IMG/VR virus record: IMGVR_UViG_3300025781_000015
Span: 1 to 44,493 of that record
DNA length: 44,493 nt
Reading direction: 5' to 3' (one strand)
Origin: a virus
Shown here: one piece after another, positions 1 to 8,419 of the stretch
Layout of the letters: the number at the start of each line of letters is the position of its first letter
Numbering within the stretch: the first letter of the stretch is position 1
Notes under the pieces: generated by a model
Seen by the model: the letters and a program-made list of their open reading frames with translations, nothing else
What the model was told of the DNA's origin: nothing
The model's database searches: none
Position numbers and translations under genes: made by a program

Positions 1-243
1 AAGCAGTTGGATTTCTTAAAGCTGGATGTGGAGGGGTATGAGATGAATGCTTTGGAGGGTGCTAGAAACACGATTGCTCATTTCCGACCAAAGATGTGGA
101 TTGAGATCAATGAATATGCTCTGAACCAACAGGATTCATCCCCTAGAGAGATTTATCGTTTCCTAGAGGGGTTCAATTATGAGATTATCCCTTATCCAGA
201 GGATAATATCCCCCAGTACGACATTCTCTGTATTCCTCAATGA
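1..243 (+). CDS. FkbM-family methyltransferase, C-terminal fragment
   Basis: The frame is open from the first base, so the gene starts outside the window. The fragment begins with KQLDFLKLDVEGYEMNALEG, which matches the FkbM-family signature (DFLKIDVEGxE...L.GA) of S-adenosylmethionine-dependent O-methyltransferases. Members usually methylate sugars or small molecules. In a phage this suggests modification of glycans made by the adjacent glycosyltransferase, but the substrate is inference. The stop codon overlaps the next start (ATGA), so the two are probably co-translated. A TTG at 7 could be read as a start but is more likely internal, because conserved motif residues directly precede it. 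Confidence 0.75.
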   Translation, partial: KQLDFLKLDVEGYEMNALEGARNTIAHFRPKMWIEINEYALNQQDSSPREIYRFLEGFNYEIIPYPEDNIPQYDILCIPQ

Positions 244-923
244 GCGTCGATCTCTTTATCAGAACTTACGCAGCGGACTGCGGTTGGCTTGAACTTTGCT
301 TCAAGTCTATCCAGAAGTATGTCACTGGATATTCTAAAATTCACATTGCTGTCCCTGCAAATGACTATCCCCGTCTTCCAGATGTGGGTTCAGCGGAGGT
401 GCATCTAGTACATGATTCCTGTACAGGTTATCTCGCCCAGCAAGTCACCAAGCTCTATTCCGACGAGTATTGCCATGCTGATTTTATCTGCCATGTGGAT
501 TCAGATTGCATCTTTAATGTTCCTCTCAATGTTGAGGACTTGATCGTTGACGGGAAGCCCGTTTATCTCGTCGAGGATGGCGTAGAATCGCCTTGGCCTC
601 CCATTATGCGTAAAGCCCTAGGGTGGGATACAAAAACCGATTATATGCGCCGCCATCCGTTTGTATTTCCTCGCCCCCTCTATGCGGAGTTCAGAGCGTG
701 GATGAAGAAAAAACATGAGATGGATCTAAAAGATTATATCGCAAATCAGCCTAGACACGAATTTTCCGAGTTCAACTGCTTCGGGGCTTGGTGCGATAGG
801 TTCAAGCACGATCAGTTTGAATGGAAGCATCCTTATGACTTCCCCACCTACTGCAAGCAATTTTGGTCATATGGAGGGGTAGAAAAGCACAGGCAGGAGA
901 TCGAGAAGATCCTTGCAAATTAA
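240..923 (+). CDS. Glycosyltransferase-like protein (DUF6492-type)
   Basis: A 227-aa protein. The N-terminus MSVDLFIRTYAADCGWLELC is typical of GT-A-like proteins. Near residue 87 it has CHVDSDCIF, which carries the D-x-D type metal/nucleotide-sugar motif. Length and motif layout fit DUF6492-like glycosyltransferases. The start overlaps the stop of the FkbM methyltransferase (ATGA), which suggests a two-gene sugar-modification unit. It may decorate virion proteins or the host surface; the donor and acceptor cannot be read from sequence. A nucleotidyl-sugar-binding protein without transferase activity is the main alternative. Confidence 0.6.
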   Translation: MSVDLFIRTYAADCGWLELCFKSIQKYVTGYSKIHIAVPANDYPRLPDVGSAEVHLVHDSCTGYLAQQVTKLYSDEYCHADFICHVDSDCIFNVPLNVEDLIVDGKPVYLVEDGVESPWPPIMRKALGWDTKTDYMRRHPFVFPRPLYAEFRAWMKKKHEMDLKDYIANQPRHEFSEFNCFGAWCDRFKHDQFEWKHPYDFPTYCKQFWSYGGVEKHRQEIEKILAN

Positions 924-947
924 AAGGATAGGTTCTAATAAACGCAG

Positions 948-1196
948 ATGCCTGCTTCCCCCTCTAGCGAAGATCCCAGCGACGAAGTAAAGCAAGTAAT
1001 TGGGAAGTTAAGGGCAATAGCTGGAGAGCATTTTGAGGTAGCTCTTATCCTGTTGAGCAGGGAAGAGGATGGTAAAACAGAGTATTACCACACAGTTTTA
1101 GGCAATCATTTTGCCGTTAAAGGCATTGCAGAGGCTTATATGGATGGAGAATTTGAGGAGATTGATGGAGATACGGAATGGATGGAAGAGGACTAA
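948..1196 (+). CDS. Hypothetical acidic protein, 82 aa
   Basis: Not recognised. It is strongly acidic, especially at the C-terminus (EFEEIDGDTEWMEED), has no membrane segment and no cysteines. It lies between the sugar-enzyme pair and the neck protein gene, 24 nt after the former. The ATG at 948 has no clear Shine-Dalgarno sequence. Confidence 0.5.
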   Translation: MPASPSSEDPSDEVKQVIGKLRAIAGEHFEVALILLSREEDGKTEYYHTVLGNHFAVKGIAEAYMDGEFEEIDGDTEWMEED

Positions 1197-1202
1197 ACTC
1201 CC

Positions 1203-1231
1203 TTGACTCTGTGTAATAAGGTTAGTAATCA
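1203..1231 (+). promoter_or_regulatory. Candidate promoter TTGACT-17-TAATCA
   Basis: TTGACT (1203-1208), 17-nt spacer, TAATCA (1226-1231). The -10-like hexamer ends 11 nt before the ATG at 1243. The same geometry recurs upstream of 10829, 14206, 15920 and 22287, which is the main support. Confidence 0.4.
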
Positions 1232-1242
1232 ATAGGATACTC

Positions 1243-1971
1243 ATGCCGTCCCTCACCTTTTCACAGGCTAAAACTCTTTTTGCTCCTTACATTACGAGCC
1301 AAGGCGCAACTGACCCTGTGGTTGGATCGGCGATTAACTTCGTCAACGAGCGGCTTATCTCTTCTGGACAATGGCGCGGCAATAGGTTTGCCTACAACTT
1401 TACTGTGTCGCAGGATGCACAGGGGAACTACTACTTTGATACCGTCCCCGGAATTGAGTCTGTTATGCGGGTTATTGCCCTCGATACCACATACATGACT
1501 GGAGAGATTGCCGATGTGATGTCTGACTGGTATCCTTGGAATCCGAATGGAATTGGATATATGTCTCCCACCTATGTTGGGGATACGGAGATCATCCGAC
1601 TTGGTAACAGCCCTGCCTTCCCTCTTCCCTCTGGAGATGGCTCTGGTCACTTCACTTCCGACACCCAGCGTTATCGTGTTATTGGAAAGATCCCCGAGAC
1701 TCGCACAATGCTTTGTTTGGTTCGCAGGGGATATGTTCCCCTTGTTAACGACACCGATGTTCTTATTCCCTCCAACCGTAACGCCTACCGTTATGGATGC
1801 CAAGCATATAACTACGAGAACATCAACGAGTTAGAGAGGGCGCAAGTTTATTGGGACATGGCTTACAAGGCTCTAAATGATGAGAGCATTGCCTTTGAGG
1901 AGGGAAGCTCTGAACAGGTTGAGATTCAAATGAAAGCATTTGCCCCCGGCATCATCCAAAACTTAATCTGA
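1243..1971 (+). CDS. Probable neck / tail-tube adaptor protein (T7 gp11-like)
   Basis: A 242-aa protein. The N-terminus (SLTFSQAKTLFAPYI, then a helical region with NFVNERLISSGQWRG) and the following beta-rich segment with tyrosines and prolines resemble head-tail adaptor / tail tubular protein A of short-tailed phages. Length is close to that family. It is followed 1 nt later by genes for virion-like coiled-coil proteins, which fits a neck-tail cluster. Assignment rests on pattern and context. A candidate promoter lies directly upstream and AGGA about 8 nt before the ATG is a weak ribosome-binding site. Confidence 0.5.
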   Translation: MPSLTFSQAKTLFAPYITSQGATDPVVGSAINFVNERLISSGQWRGNRFAYNFTVSQDAQGNYYFDTVPGIESVMRVIALDTTYMTGEIADVMSDWYPWNPNGIGYMSPTYVGDTEIIRLGNSPAFPLPSGDGSGHFTSDTQRYRVIGKIPETRTMLCLVRRGYVPLVNDTDVLIPSNRNAYRYGCQAYNYENINELERAQVYWDMAYKALNDESIAFEEGSSEQVEIQMKAFAPGIIQNLI

Positions 1972-1972
1972 T

Positions 1973-2689
1973 ATGGCTGAAGAACTAAACTTAAACAATG
2001 ACCCTTATAGCTGGCAATCTGTTTATTCAAAACCAGAATTTTTGGGTGGATATACTCCAAGCCTTTACCAAAACATTCTTGGTTCAAGCGACATTTCAGA
2101 AAATAAGTATCTTCAAAATCCTCAAGACTGGAGTGGCAAAACTGCATTTGAGTACGGCATGGGGAAATCTTCTCCTGCAAGCAATTTTTATTCGTCTGTG
2201 TATAGCTTAAAAGATGATATGAATAATTCTGCACAAGGAGCAGAAAAGTCATCAAATGCTTTGATGGACGCACACAAGGCAGTTCTTGATCTTTCGCAGG
2301 GTCAATACGCTGGATTTGAGAAAGACATTAGAGGAAATGTGATTGGAGCTACTGGCAAGGAATACAGAGATCCCGAATCGGGCAAGGTCATTGGGAAGAC
2401 TCCAGATTGGAAAGCTGATACAGGCGGTCTAGGTCGCCCCTACACCCCCGGACTTGATGCGTTCAAGAAGGCTCAAGTAGAGAGCCAGAAGGCATCAGCC
2501 GCCGCCGCCTCTACACCAGAGGCAATCAAAGCAGATCAAAATAGGAAGCAATTCCTTGAGTCTCGCTTTGGAGCAGGCAACATTCCTGCATCCGCTTTGA
2601 CCGCCACTCAACAAACTAGAGCCGCTTCTGGAGCATCTCCCTTTGCGGAAGCTCTAAAGAAGAAGACAGACACTAATCCAACCGTTTAA
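1973..2689 (+). CDS. Probable virion-associated protein, 238 aa
   Basis: No family recognised. The protein is hydrophilic and Asn/Ser/Gly/Lys-rich. The C-terminal third (residues about 160-238) is low-complexity, with an Ala-rich stretch (KASAAAASTPEAIKADQNR) and many glutamines, as seen in internal virion or tail-completion proteins. It starts 1 nt after the stop of the neck protein and precedes a helical protein and a 1565-aa protein, so an ejected or internal virion role is likely by context only. Confidence 0.45.
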   Translation: MAEELNLNNDPYSWQSVYSKPEFLGGYTPSLYQNILGSSDISENKYLQNPQDWSGKTAFEYGMGKSSPASNFYSSVYSLKDDMNNSAQGAEKSSNALMDAHKAVLDLSQGQYAGFEKDIRGNVIGATGKEYRDPESGKVIGKTPDWKADTGGLGRPYTPGLDAFKKAQVESQKASAAAASTPEAIKADQNRKQFLESRFGAGNIPASALTATQQTRAASGASPFAEALKKKTDTNPTV

Positions 2690-2693
2690 TACT

Positions 2694-3719
2694 ATGCCTG
2701 GAACCCCATCTGGAAGATCTATTGTAAGAGAGTTTGGAGTAGGAGGAGGTGGGTATGGAAACATCGGAAATCCATATTCCGCCTCATTTGCGGGAGATCT
2801 CGCTGCGTTAAATCTTGGGTGGAAGGCCCAAGAGCAGGAAAGACTTCAGAAAGGATTTGAGCTTTCCGAGGCTAGGGAGTCTAGGGCAGAAGAGCGTCAG
2901 AAGATGATGGATGCCTACAATATGGCTAGGCAACAAAGGGAGGATGAGAGGATTGCAATCCAGCAACGCCGAGAGGAGCGAAGGGAGAATTACTCCCTAA
3001 TGAAAGAAAGAGAGGCAGATAGGAAGGAGTCTGCATATTCTAAAATTGCCATGCTGAATACTCACTCATTAAACTTCCCGCAGGAGTTGAGAGAGACGCT
3101 AAAAGACCCAGATGTTACCTTTGCCCTATCAAAATCTGGGGGGAGGGAGATCCTTGCGCTTCAGAAAGAAATGCAACGAGATCATCAAAACTACGCAGAT
3201 TCTATAAGCTGGAATTTGAAAAATGCCGGACTCCCGTCAAACCCATACGACGAGCGTTATGTAAAAAGAGATAAAGACACGGGGGAGCATATATGGGACA
3301 AGGAATTTGATGACTATCTTGCAAGTGGATATAAGCAGCAGGCAGAAAAGCAGGCCGGAAGAGAAAAAGAACTGATAGCGCAAGGTTATGTTAAGCAGCG
3401 CATAGTGGATAATGACGGCAAGGAAAAAGAGGTCTGGGGCAAGGCCACAATTAGCCCAGAAGAATCGGCTGCAATGGCGACCAAGGCTGGGCTTGTTCCT
3501 GTTGGAATTAACGAAAAAACTGGTGGATACAAATACGGGGTTGACACTCAAACCATAAAGTTTGGATCAGCAACCTCTCAAATTCCTCCAAAGCCAGCAA
3601 CCGCGCCATCCGCAACGCCTTCTCCAGAACCCCAATCAACCCCCTTGCCTTCCCCAACTCCACAAGCTACAAATGATGTTGCGACCACCCCTGCACCGCT
3701 GGACGCCATCTTTAAGTAG
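2694..3719 (+). CDS. Coiled-coil virion-associated protein, 341 aa
   Basis: Residues about 38-115 form a long charged helix (RAEERQKMMDAYNMARQQRE and similar), a strong coiled-coil candidate. The C-terminus (about residues 290-335) is a proline/threonine/serine linker. A Gly-rich N-terminus precedes the helix. No enzymatic motif is visible. Its place between the neck cluster and the giant virion protein suggests an internal virion or scaffold-like tail protein. The next gene starts 2 nt after its stop. Confidence 0.5.
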   Translation: MPGTPSGRSIVREFGVGGGGYGNIGNPYSASFAGDLAALNLGWKAQEQERLQKGFELSEARESRAEERQKMMDAYNMARQQREDERIAIQQRREERRENYSLMKEREADRKESAYSKIAMLNTHSLNFPQELRETLKDPDVTFALSKSGGREILALQKEMQRDHQNYADSISWNLKNAGLPSNPYDERYVKRDKDTGEHIWDKEFDDYLASGYKQQAEKQAGREKELIAQGYVKQRIVDNDGKEKEVWGKATISPEESAAMATKAGLVPVGINEKTGGYKYGVDTQTIKFGSATSQIPPKPATAPSATPSPEPQSTPLPSPTPQATNDVATTPAPLDAIFK

Positions 3720-3721
3720 CC

Positions 3722-6700
3722 ATGCCATTTGATTCAGATTCACTAGCCAAGGCCAGAAGCCAAGGATACACAGACGATCAGATTTATGACCACTTGGCTC
3801 AATCTGATGAAAGATTTCGCGTGGCAAAACAAAATGGGTATTCCCTTGATGATATTGCCTCGCACTTAACAAAAAAAGGAGGTGAACAAACAAATGAACA
3901 AGATCAGCCACAAGCCTACTCGCAAAGCAATGCGGAACGAGGAGCCGACCAACAAAACCAGCCTTCCTATGAAGGAGAGCTACAAGCCGATGGTCAATCC
4001 AGTCCACGGAACGGGCAAGAGCGTGTCGGGAACATCAACCCCAGTGATTCACAAGCCAAAGAATTGCAGCTGCAAATAAAAGACAGCGAAGGCAATAAAT
4101 CGGTAAAAGGAGGTGATTTATTTGAAAAAGATGCCAAAGCAGAAGGCCAACGAGTCCAAGATGCCCAAGGGAAAGAAGATGGGCAAGCAGTACGACCAGA
4201 AGGCAATGCGCGGAACGAAGCGGAAGTAAAAAGGGGCGGGGTTCTACCCCCCGCCTTAACTGGCCTGTTGCCAGAAACGGCGAAACAGCTTTCTAACCTT
4301 GCTCGCGGAGCGGCTAAAGGGGTTTCGGAAATTGGAGATCTAGGTATTGATCTTCTTAAAATGCAATACAACTACGATAGTATTGCAAGCAATGCAAAGC
4401 AGGCGGAGGCGATCTTTGGCAAGAATAAATACACCGATGCCATTCTAAACGCGCCAGAAGATGCAAAAAAGATATTTAGAGAGTCCGGCGAAAAAATGGA
4501 CTTGTCTCCAGAGGAAAAGAAATCTCCTCTAAATGGATTTGTTTTTGGGCTAGGAAAGCTCATTCCAGACATTATGATGGCGGCTGGAACTGAAGGCGGG
4601 TCAGCGGTTCCCTCGTTAGCTAAATATGCCATTGAGCCGGTATGGAAAACGATTGGCGAGAAAGCTATTCAAGGAATGAAAGCATTTTCCCCTGCTTCTG
4701 TCGTTGCGGCGAATACCGAAATCACAAACAGAAAGGAAAATGGAGCAACGGATTCAGAGGCCCTTGCAGGTGGAATGAAGGCTCTAATTGAAACCGAGGC
4801 CGGGGCCGCTCTCCCAATGCAAGTAAGCTCTGCTCTGCCTAATCTATTCCTCCGTGGAGCTAGCAGGGTTCTTCAATCCGTCCCACTAGCTGTTGCCCAA
4901 AACGAACTTGCAACAGCGGCATCGAACATGATGTCAACAGAGTCTAAACAGGAGCCGACCATAACCGAGAACATCCTTTCTGGGAACTTCAAGAAAGCGG
5001 AGAGTCAACTAGCTCAATCGGCTGGAATGGGGGTAATGGGACTCATGGGAGAAAAGACAGAGGTCGCTCCAGACATAATTCCCAAGGCTCAAACCAGACT
5101 TGAGGCGGCGGCATTTAAGACCCCCGAAAAAGTTTACACCGGGGCAAATCATGATGAGGCACTAAAGAATGCCTTGGATGACGGCGCAATAACACAAGAA
5201 TTTTACGACGCTCATTCTGGCAATGAAAACGCCGAAAAGAGAAATGCAGAAAATTTTGGATTCACTACCAATCAAAAAGATGAAAGTGGGAACCCTGTAA
5301 TTGCCGATAGGGAGGATGCCTATCACATAGCGAAAGCGTCGAAGCAATCATTAAAGCAAAAGAAAGATGACCACGCTTTTCCAACTGATGATGGGGCAAA
5401 ACTGCATTCGCATGAAACTGAATTAGATCTTTTTGATGAAAACGGAAAGCCTAGGGTTCCCCCTAATCTAATTAAAGAAAACCCAACCGAAGCTGTATCA
5501 AAACATATTCAGAACAAAGTTGGAGATCCAAACTTGCTCAAAGCGGCGGAAACCCCCAAGGCGCAGAATTGGGTGCAACGACAAATTAAGAAGCTAGATC
5601 TGTTTAGGGACGACATCAAGAAAATGGGAGTAGTTGATGCTATAAAAAAGAATGCTGCTGATAGGTTTTCTGGCACAGCGGATCAAGCTTCCATTATTGT
5701 TGACCTTCTTGATAACCAGTCAATACCAGCACTATCTAGGGCTGGGGTTAAAGAAGAAGCCGCCGCACACGCATATTCTCGCTCATTTATGGAGCCATAT
5801 GTGGATCATCTTATATCCCAAGTATTCCCCAATAAATACTGGCTTCCGAACGCGCATGAGGAGATAGGGAAAACAATGGATATTATCAACAAGGATAACA
5901 TCCTTGGAGGTGCTGACACCATTTCGGATGAATACTGGAAAGTGCATGGCGATCTTGAGGAATTAAAATCTCTTTACGAAAAAGGAGAGGCTCCAAGGGG
6001 GGCAGCTGGTCAGATGAAAGATATGCAGGAAAAGCTTGATGCCCTTCAGGCTTCCTACAATGAAATCACGGAAGTTCATGACCTAGATAAGTACGAGCAG
6101 GAAGTGGAAGCCGCAAAAGGAACGGAAATCGAAAAGGACATCAACAGGTGGAAGCAAATTGTTCACCCGCAGATGGACGAGCTGTTCAAAAAGGTTAACA
6201 ACCTTTCAGAGATTACCCAGACGGATCGCGGAAGGGTTTTTGGTGCTAGGGTAAACCTTCTTGCCGACTGGGAGGCGCAAAGGATCGCGGAAATGCAGGA
6301 CTCCGGCAAGCCATTTGAATCAACTCTTTCAGTAGACTATAGAAACCCAGACATTAAGCGAGACAAGCTTAATAGGAAGGCAATCTTTAATGCCACCTAT
6401 TCAAATGATGTTGAAAAAATTCTTATGAACTCTTTTGCGAGTAGGGTAAATGAGGCAACTAAATTAGATTTTTACAATGCTCTTGTAAGGGAAGGAGTTG
6501 CTCAATTTGCAGAAGGCGGTGAGAAAATAGATGAAATTGCAGGGAAGCCAACAGTCAGAATGGAGGCAAAGGTTCCAGTGTACAACGAAAGGACTGGGAA
6601 ATCAGAGCTTAAGAATAAAAGCCTTTTTGTTCAAAAAGGTCTTTCTAAAGAAATAGAAAACATCCTTCAGATTAAAAAGCCGGAAGAGCCTAATCCATTT

Positions 6701-8419
6701 GCTAAAGCGGTAACGACTATTCAGCTTAAAGGAATTGCAGACGGCGTAACGCACTTAAAAAGCCTTCACAGTACAATAGCGGGAGCATTGGGTAGAGACT
6801 CAATAGGTGAGGACTTGATGAGCAAAATCCCTATCGTGGGAAGCGTGAGTTCGGTTAATGAGCTAATTAAAATAGCTCAAGAGATACACAAAGACACTCC
6901 AGAGATTAGAAAGGAAAAAGCTGAAATAGCAAGAATAGCTGGGATTAAGCCTAGTTTTGAAAAGGATCTATCGGACAGGATCGGCAACAAGAGATACACG
7001 ATGCACGACCTTATTCACGATGCAGATATGGCGGCTCGCATTATTCTAAACAGAAGGTACAAGAACCTTGTTGATCGAGGGTGGGCAAAAGATACAATAG
7101 AAGATAGGGCAAATTTCATCAATAGGGTTGGCGAATACAACACTAGAATGATGCCGAGATTCCAAGCCATGCTCAAGAATAGCGGGTGGTCGCCATTCGT
7201 TGTCGCGGGAAGAGCAATGGGCAGAAACGCCAGACAGCTTGTTACTGGCGATCCCGGCTTTGAGACAACTTCCGCAAAGGCTCACCTACAAGCTCGCGCT
7301 TTGCATATGGCTGGTCTGGCAATGGCTACATTGCTTCCCGCTCTAATAAACTCTGCCACTACTGGAAGTATGCTTGGAAGGGCCGGAACCCCAATCGGAG
7401 CAATAGATTTTGGCCCAAACTTTGATACAAACGACGGGAAGCACCGTGTTTTTGATTTATTTCAGCTTATTGGAATACGAAGAGGATTAAGACAGCTTGG
7501 GCTTAACGCCATGATTGAAGGCGTTAAAAATGGCGACACTTGGAAAAACATTCAAGATAATGTCATAAATGATGTTAAGGTTTCTTCTCTGCATCCTTTT
7601 ATCGGGCCTGCGCTAGGGTTTGGAGTACAAGCCGGGACTGGTCAGCGAATTGATCTTCGCTCTGGATATACACAGCCATACACCTCAAGAAAAATAGGTG
7701 GGGCTATGCAGTATGTAGAAAATGCAAGAACTGCCCTAAAGCAACAAAACGAGCTTGTTTATTCTATGGGGCCGGGAGCACTTATTGAAGGCGCAATGGG
7801 AATGTACAAGGATAAAGACTTCCCGCAGGGCATTCCTCGTCCAGTTGAGCAAAATCAAAGCGAATCATTCCTTAATACGCCCAAAGCACCTGTTGTTGGC
7901 GGAGTTGTAAACTCGCTTGCAAACACGGTTTCAGCCGCTCTTGGAGGAAAGCTTAATGTATCTCCGGCGTTAAAACTATCCGCCCAGCTTGGATCAAAAC
8001 AACAATACGACCCATATGAGGACATACGATATGCCGCTAGGAGCAAGGTAATGAATGCCGTTAGAAATGGTAGGATGAGTGAGGCTAAAGACCTTTACGA
8101 GCAAGGATTGAAAGACGGCGTACTAACAAAGGCAGACAATAAGGCTCTCAAGTATCAAATCAAACAACCAGATCTACTTGTTGAAAGAACGGCTCGTCTA
8201 AAGACCGCTGAAGATGCCCTTTCTGTATTTAGGGTTGCCACGCCGGAGGAGCAAGATAAGATAGCCGGAATTGTTGTTAAAAAGATAAAGAACTCTTCAT
8301 CTATAAATCCTCTTAAATACAAGCAAATGGTTGAGGAATTTAAGAAGGTTGCAAAGGCGGAATCAAAAATATACAAAGAGATAAATCCTTACTTAATATG
8401 GCTACCTCAAAAGCTCTGA
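3722..8419 (+). CDS. Very large internal-virion-like protein, 1565 aa
   Basis: The longest gene in the window. Residues about 9-50 carry two copies of a short helical motif (ARSQGYTDDQIYDHLAQ and AKQNGYSLDDIASHLTK), common at the start of giant phage virion proteins. Residues about 53-173 are a Gln/Asn/Gly/Glu-rich linker, followed by mixed helical sequence and a hydrophobic segment near residue 1195 (MAGLAMATLLPALI). Size, helix content and position fit an ejected internal virion protein (as T7 gp16); no lysozyme or protease motif was found. The linker region overlaps two small ORFs with strong ribosome-binding sites. The last 22 nt overlap the next gene. Confidence 0.6.
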   Translation: MPFDSDSLAKARSQGYTDDQIYDHLAQSDERFRVAKQNGYSLDDIASHLTKKGGEQTNEQDQPQAYSQSNAERGADQQNQPSYEGELQADGQSSPRNGQERVGNINPSDSQAKELQLQIKDSEGNKSVKGGDLFEKDAKAEGQRVQDAQGKEDGQAVRPEGNARNEAEVKRGGVLPPALTGLLPETAKQLSNLARGAAKGVSEIGDLGIDLLKMQYNYDSIASNAKQAEAIFGKNKYTDAILNAPEDAKKIFRESGEKMDLSPEEKKSPLNGFVFGLGKLIPDIMMAAGTEGGSAVPSLAKYAIEPVWKTIGEKAIQGMKAFSPASVVAANTEITNRKENGATDSEALAGGMKALIETEAGAALPMQVSSALPNLFLRGASRVLQSVPLAVAQNELATAASNMMSTESKQEPTITENILSGNFKKAESQLAQSAGMGVMGLMGEKTEVAPDIIPKAQTRLEAAAFKTPEKVYTGANHDEALKNALDDGAITQEFYDAHSGNENAEKRNAENFGFTTNQKDESGNPVIADREDAYHIAKASKQSLKQKKDDHAFPTDDGAKLHSHETELDLFDENGKPRVPPNLIKENPTEAVSKHIQNKVGDPNLLKAAETPKAQNWVQRQIKKLDLFRDDIKKMGVVDAIKKNAADRFSGTADQASIIVDLLDNQSIPALSRAGVKEEAAAHAYSRSFMEPYVDHLISQVFPNKYWLPNAHEEIGKTMDIINKDNILGGADTISDEYWKVHGDLEELKSLYEKGEAPRGAAGQMKDMQEKLDALQASYNEITEVHDLDKYEQEVEAAKGTEIEKDINRWKQIVHPQMDELFKKVNNLSEITQTDRGRVFGARVNLLADWEAQRIAEMQDSGKPFESTLSVDYRNPDIKRDKLNRKAIFNATYSNDVEKILMNSFASRVNEATKLDFYNALVREGVAQFAEGGEKIDEIAGKPTVRMEAKVPVYNERTGKSELKNKSLFVQKGLSKEIENILQIKKPEEPNPFAKAVTTIQLKGIADGVTHLKSLHSTIAGALGRDSIGEDLMSKIPIVGSVSSVNELIKIAQEIHKDTPEIRKEKAEIARIAGIKPSFEKDLSDRIGNKRYTMHDLIHDADMAARIILNRRYKNLVDRGWAKDTIEDRANFINRVGEYNTRMMPRFQAMLKNSGWSPFVVAGRAMGRNARQLVTGDPGFETTSAKAHLQARALHMAGLAMATLLPALINSATTGSMLGRAGTPIGAIDFGPNFDTNDGKHRVFDLFQLIGIRRGLRQLGLNAMIEGVKNGDTWKNIQDNVINDVKVSSLHPFIGPALGFGVQAGTGQRIDLRSGYTQPYTSRKIGGAMQYVENARTALKQQNELVYSMGPGALIEGAMGMYKDKDFPQGIPRPVEQNQSESFLNTPKAPVVGGVVNSLANTVSAALGGKLNVSPALKLSAQLGSKQQYDPYEDIRYAARSKVMNAVRNGRMSEAKDLYEQGLKDGVLTKADNKALKYQIKQPDLLVERTARLKTAEDALSVFRVATPEEQDKIAGIVVKKIKNSSSINPLKYKQMVEEFKKVAKAESKIYKEINPYLIWLPQKL
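3877..3885 (+). promoter_or_regulatory. Full-length Shine-Dalgarno AGGAGGTGA inside a gene
   Basis: AGGAGGTGA matches the 16S rRNA 3' end over nine bases. It lies 8 nt before ATG 3894, which opens a 61-aa ORF in another frame. It is one of two such sites, both inside the 1565-aa gene. Confidence 0.55.
3894..4079 (+). CDS. Overprinted small basic ORF, 61 aa
   Basis: Lies wholly inside the 1565-aa gene, in the +1 frame. It starts at ATG 3894 behind a complete AGGAGGTGA. The product is Lys/Pro-rich (MNKISHKPTRKAMRNEEPTN at the start, PKNCSCK at the end) and reads like a real small basic phage protein. The host frame here encodes Gln/Asn/Ser-rich filler, as expected if this frame is the constrained one. 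A GTG at 3882 would add four residues but overlaps the Shine-Dalgarno. Function unknown; expression is inferred. Confidence 0.4.
   Translation: MNKISHKPTRKAMRNEEPTNKTSLPMKESYKPMVNPVHGTGKSVSGTSTPVIHKPKNCSCK
4108..4116 (+). promoter_or_regulatory. Second full-length Shine-Dalgarno AGGAGGTGA inside a gene
   Basis: Part of a 12-nt exact repeat (AAAAGGAGGTGA at 3874-3885 and 4105-4116). It lies 5 nt before TTG 4122 and 14 nt before ATG 4131, both in the same alternate frame. Confidence 0.55.
4122..4229 (+). CDS. Overprinted small basic ORF, 35 aa
   Basis: Second alternate-frame ORF inside the 1565-aa gene, same frame as 3894-4079. TTG 4122 is best spaced for the upstream AGGAGGTGA; ATG 4131 is the alternative (32 aa). 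The product is extremely basic: 16 of 35 residues are Lys or Arg, with KMPKGKKMGKQYDQKAMRG in the middle and TKRK at the end. Small Lys-rich proteins of this look occur as free-standing genes in environmental phages. Nucleic-acid binding is plausible; nothing more can be said. Confidence 0.4.
   Translation: MKKMPKQKANESKMPKGKKMGKQYDQKAMRGTKRK

Noticed and set aside
3871-3885. Programmed -1 frameshift at AAAAAAAGGAGG
   Set aside because: The alternate ORF is in the +1 frame, not the -1 frame, so a classic A-run slip would not reach it. Internal initiation at the Shine-Dalgarno fits better.
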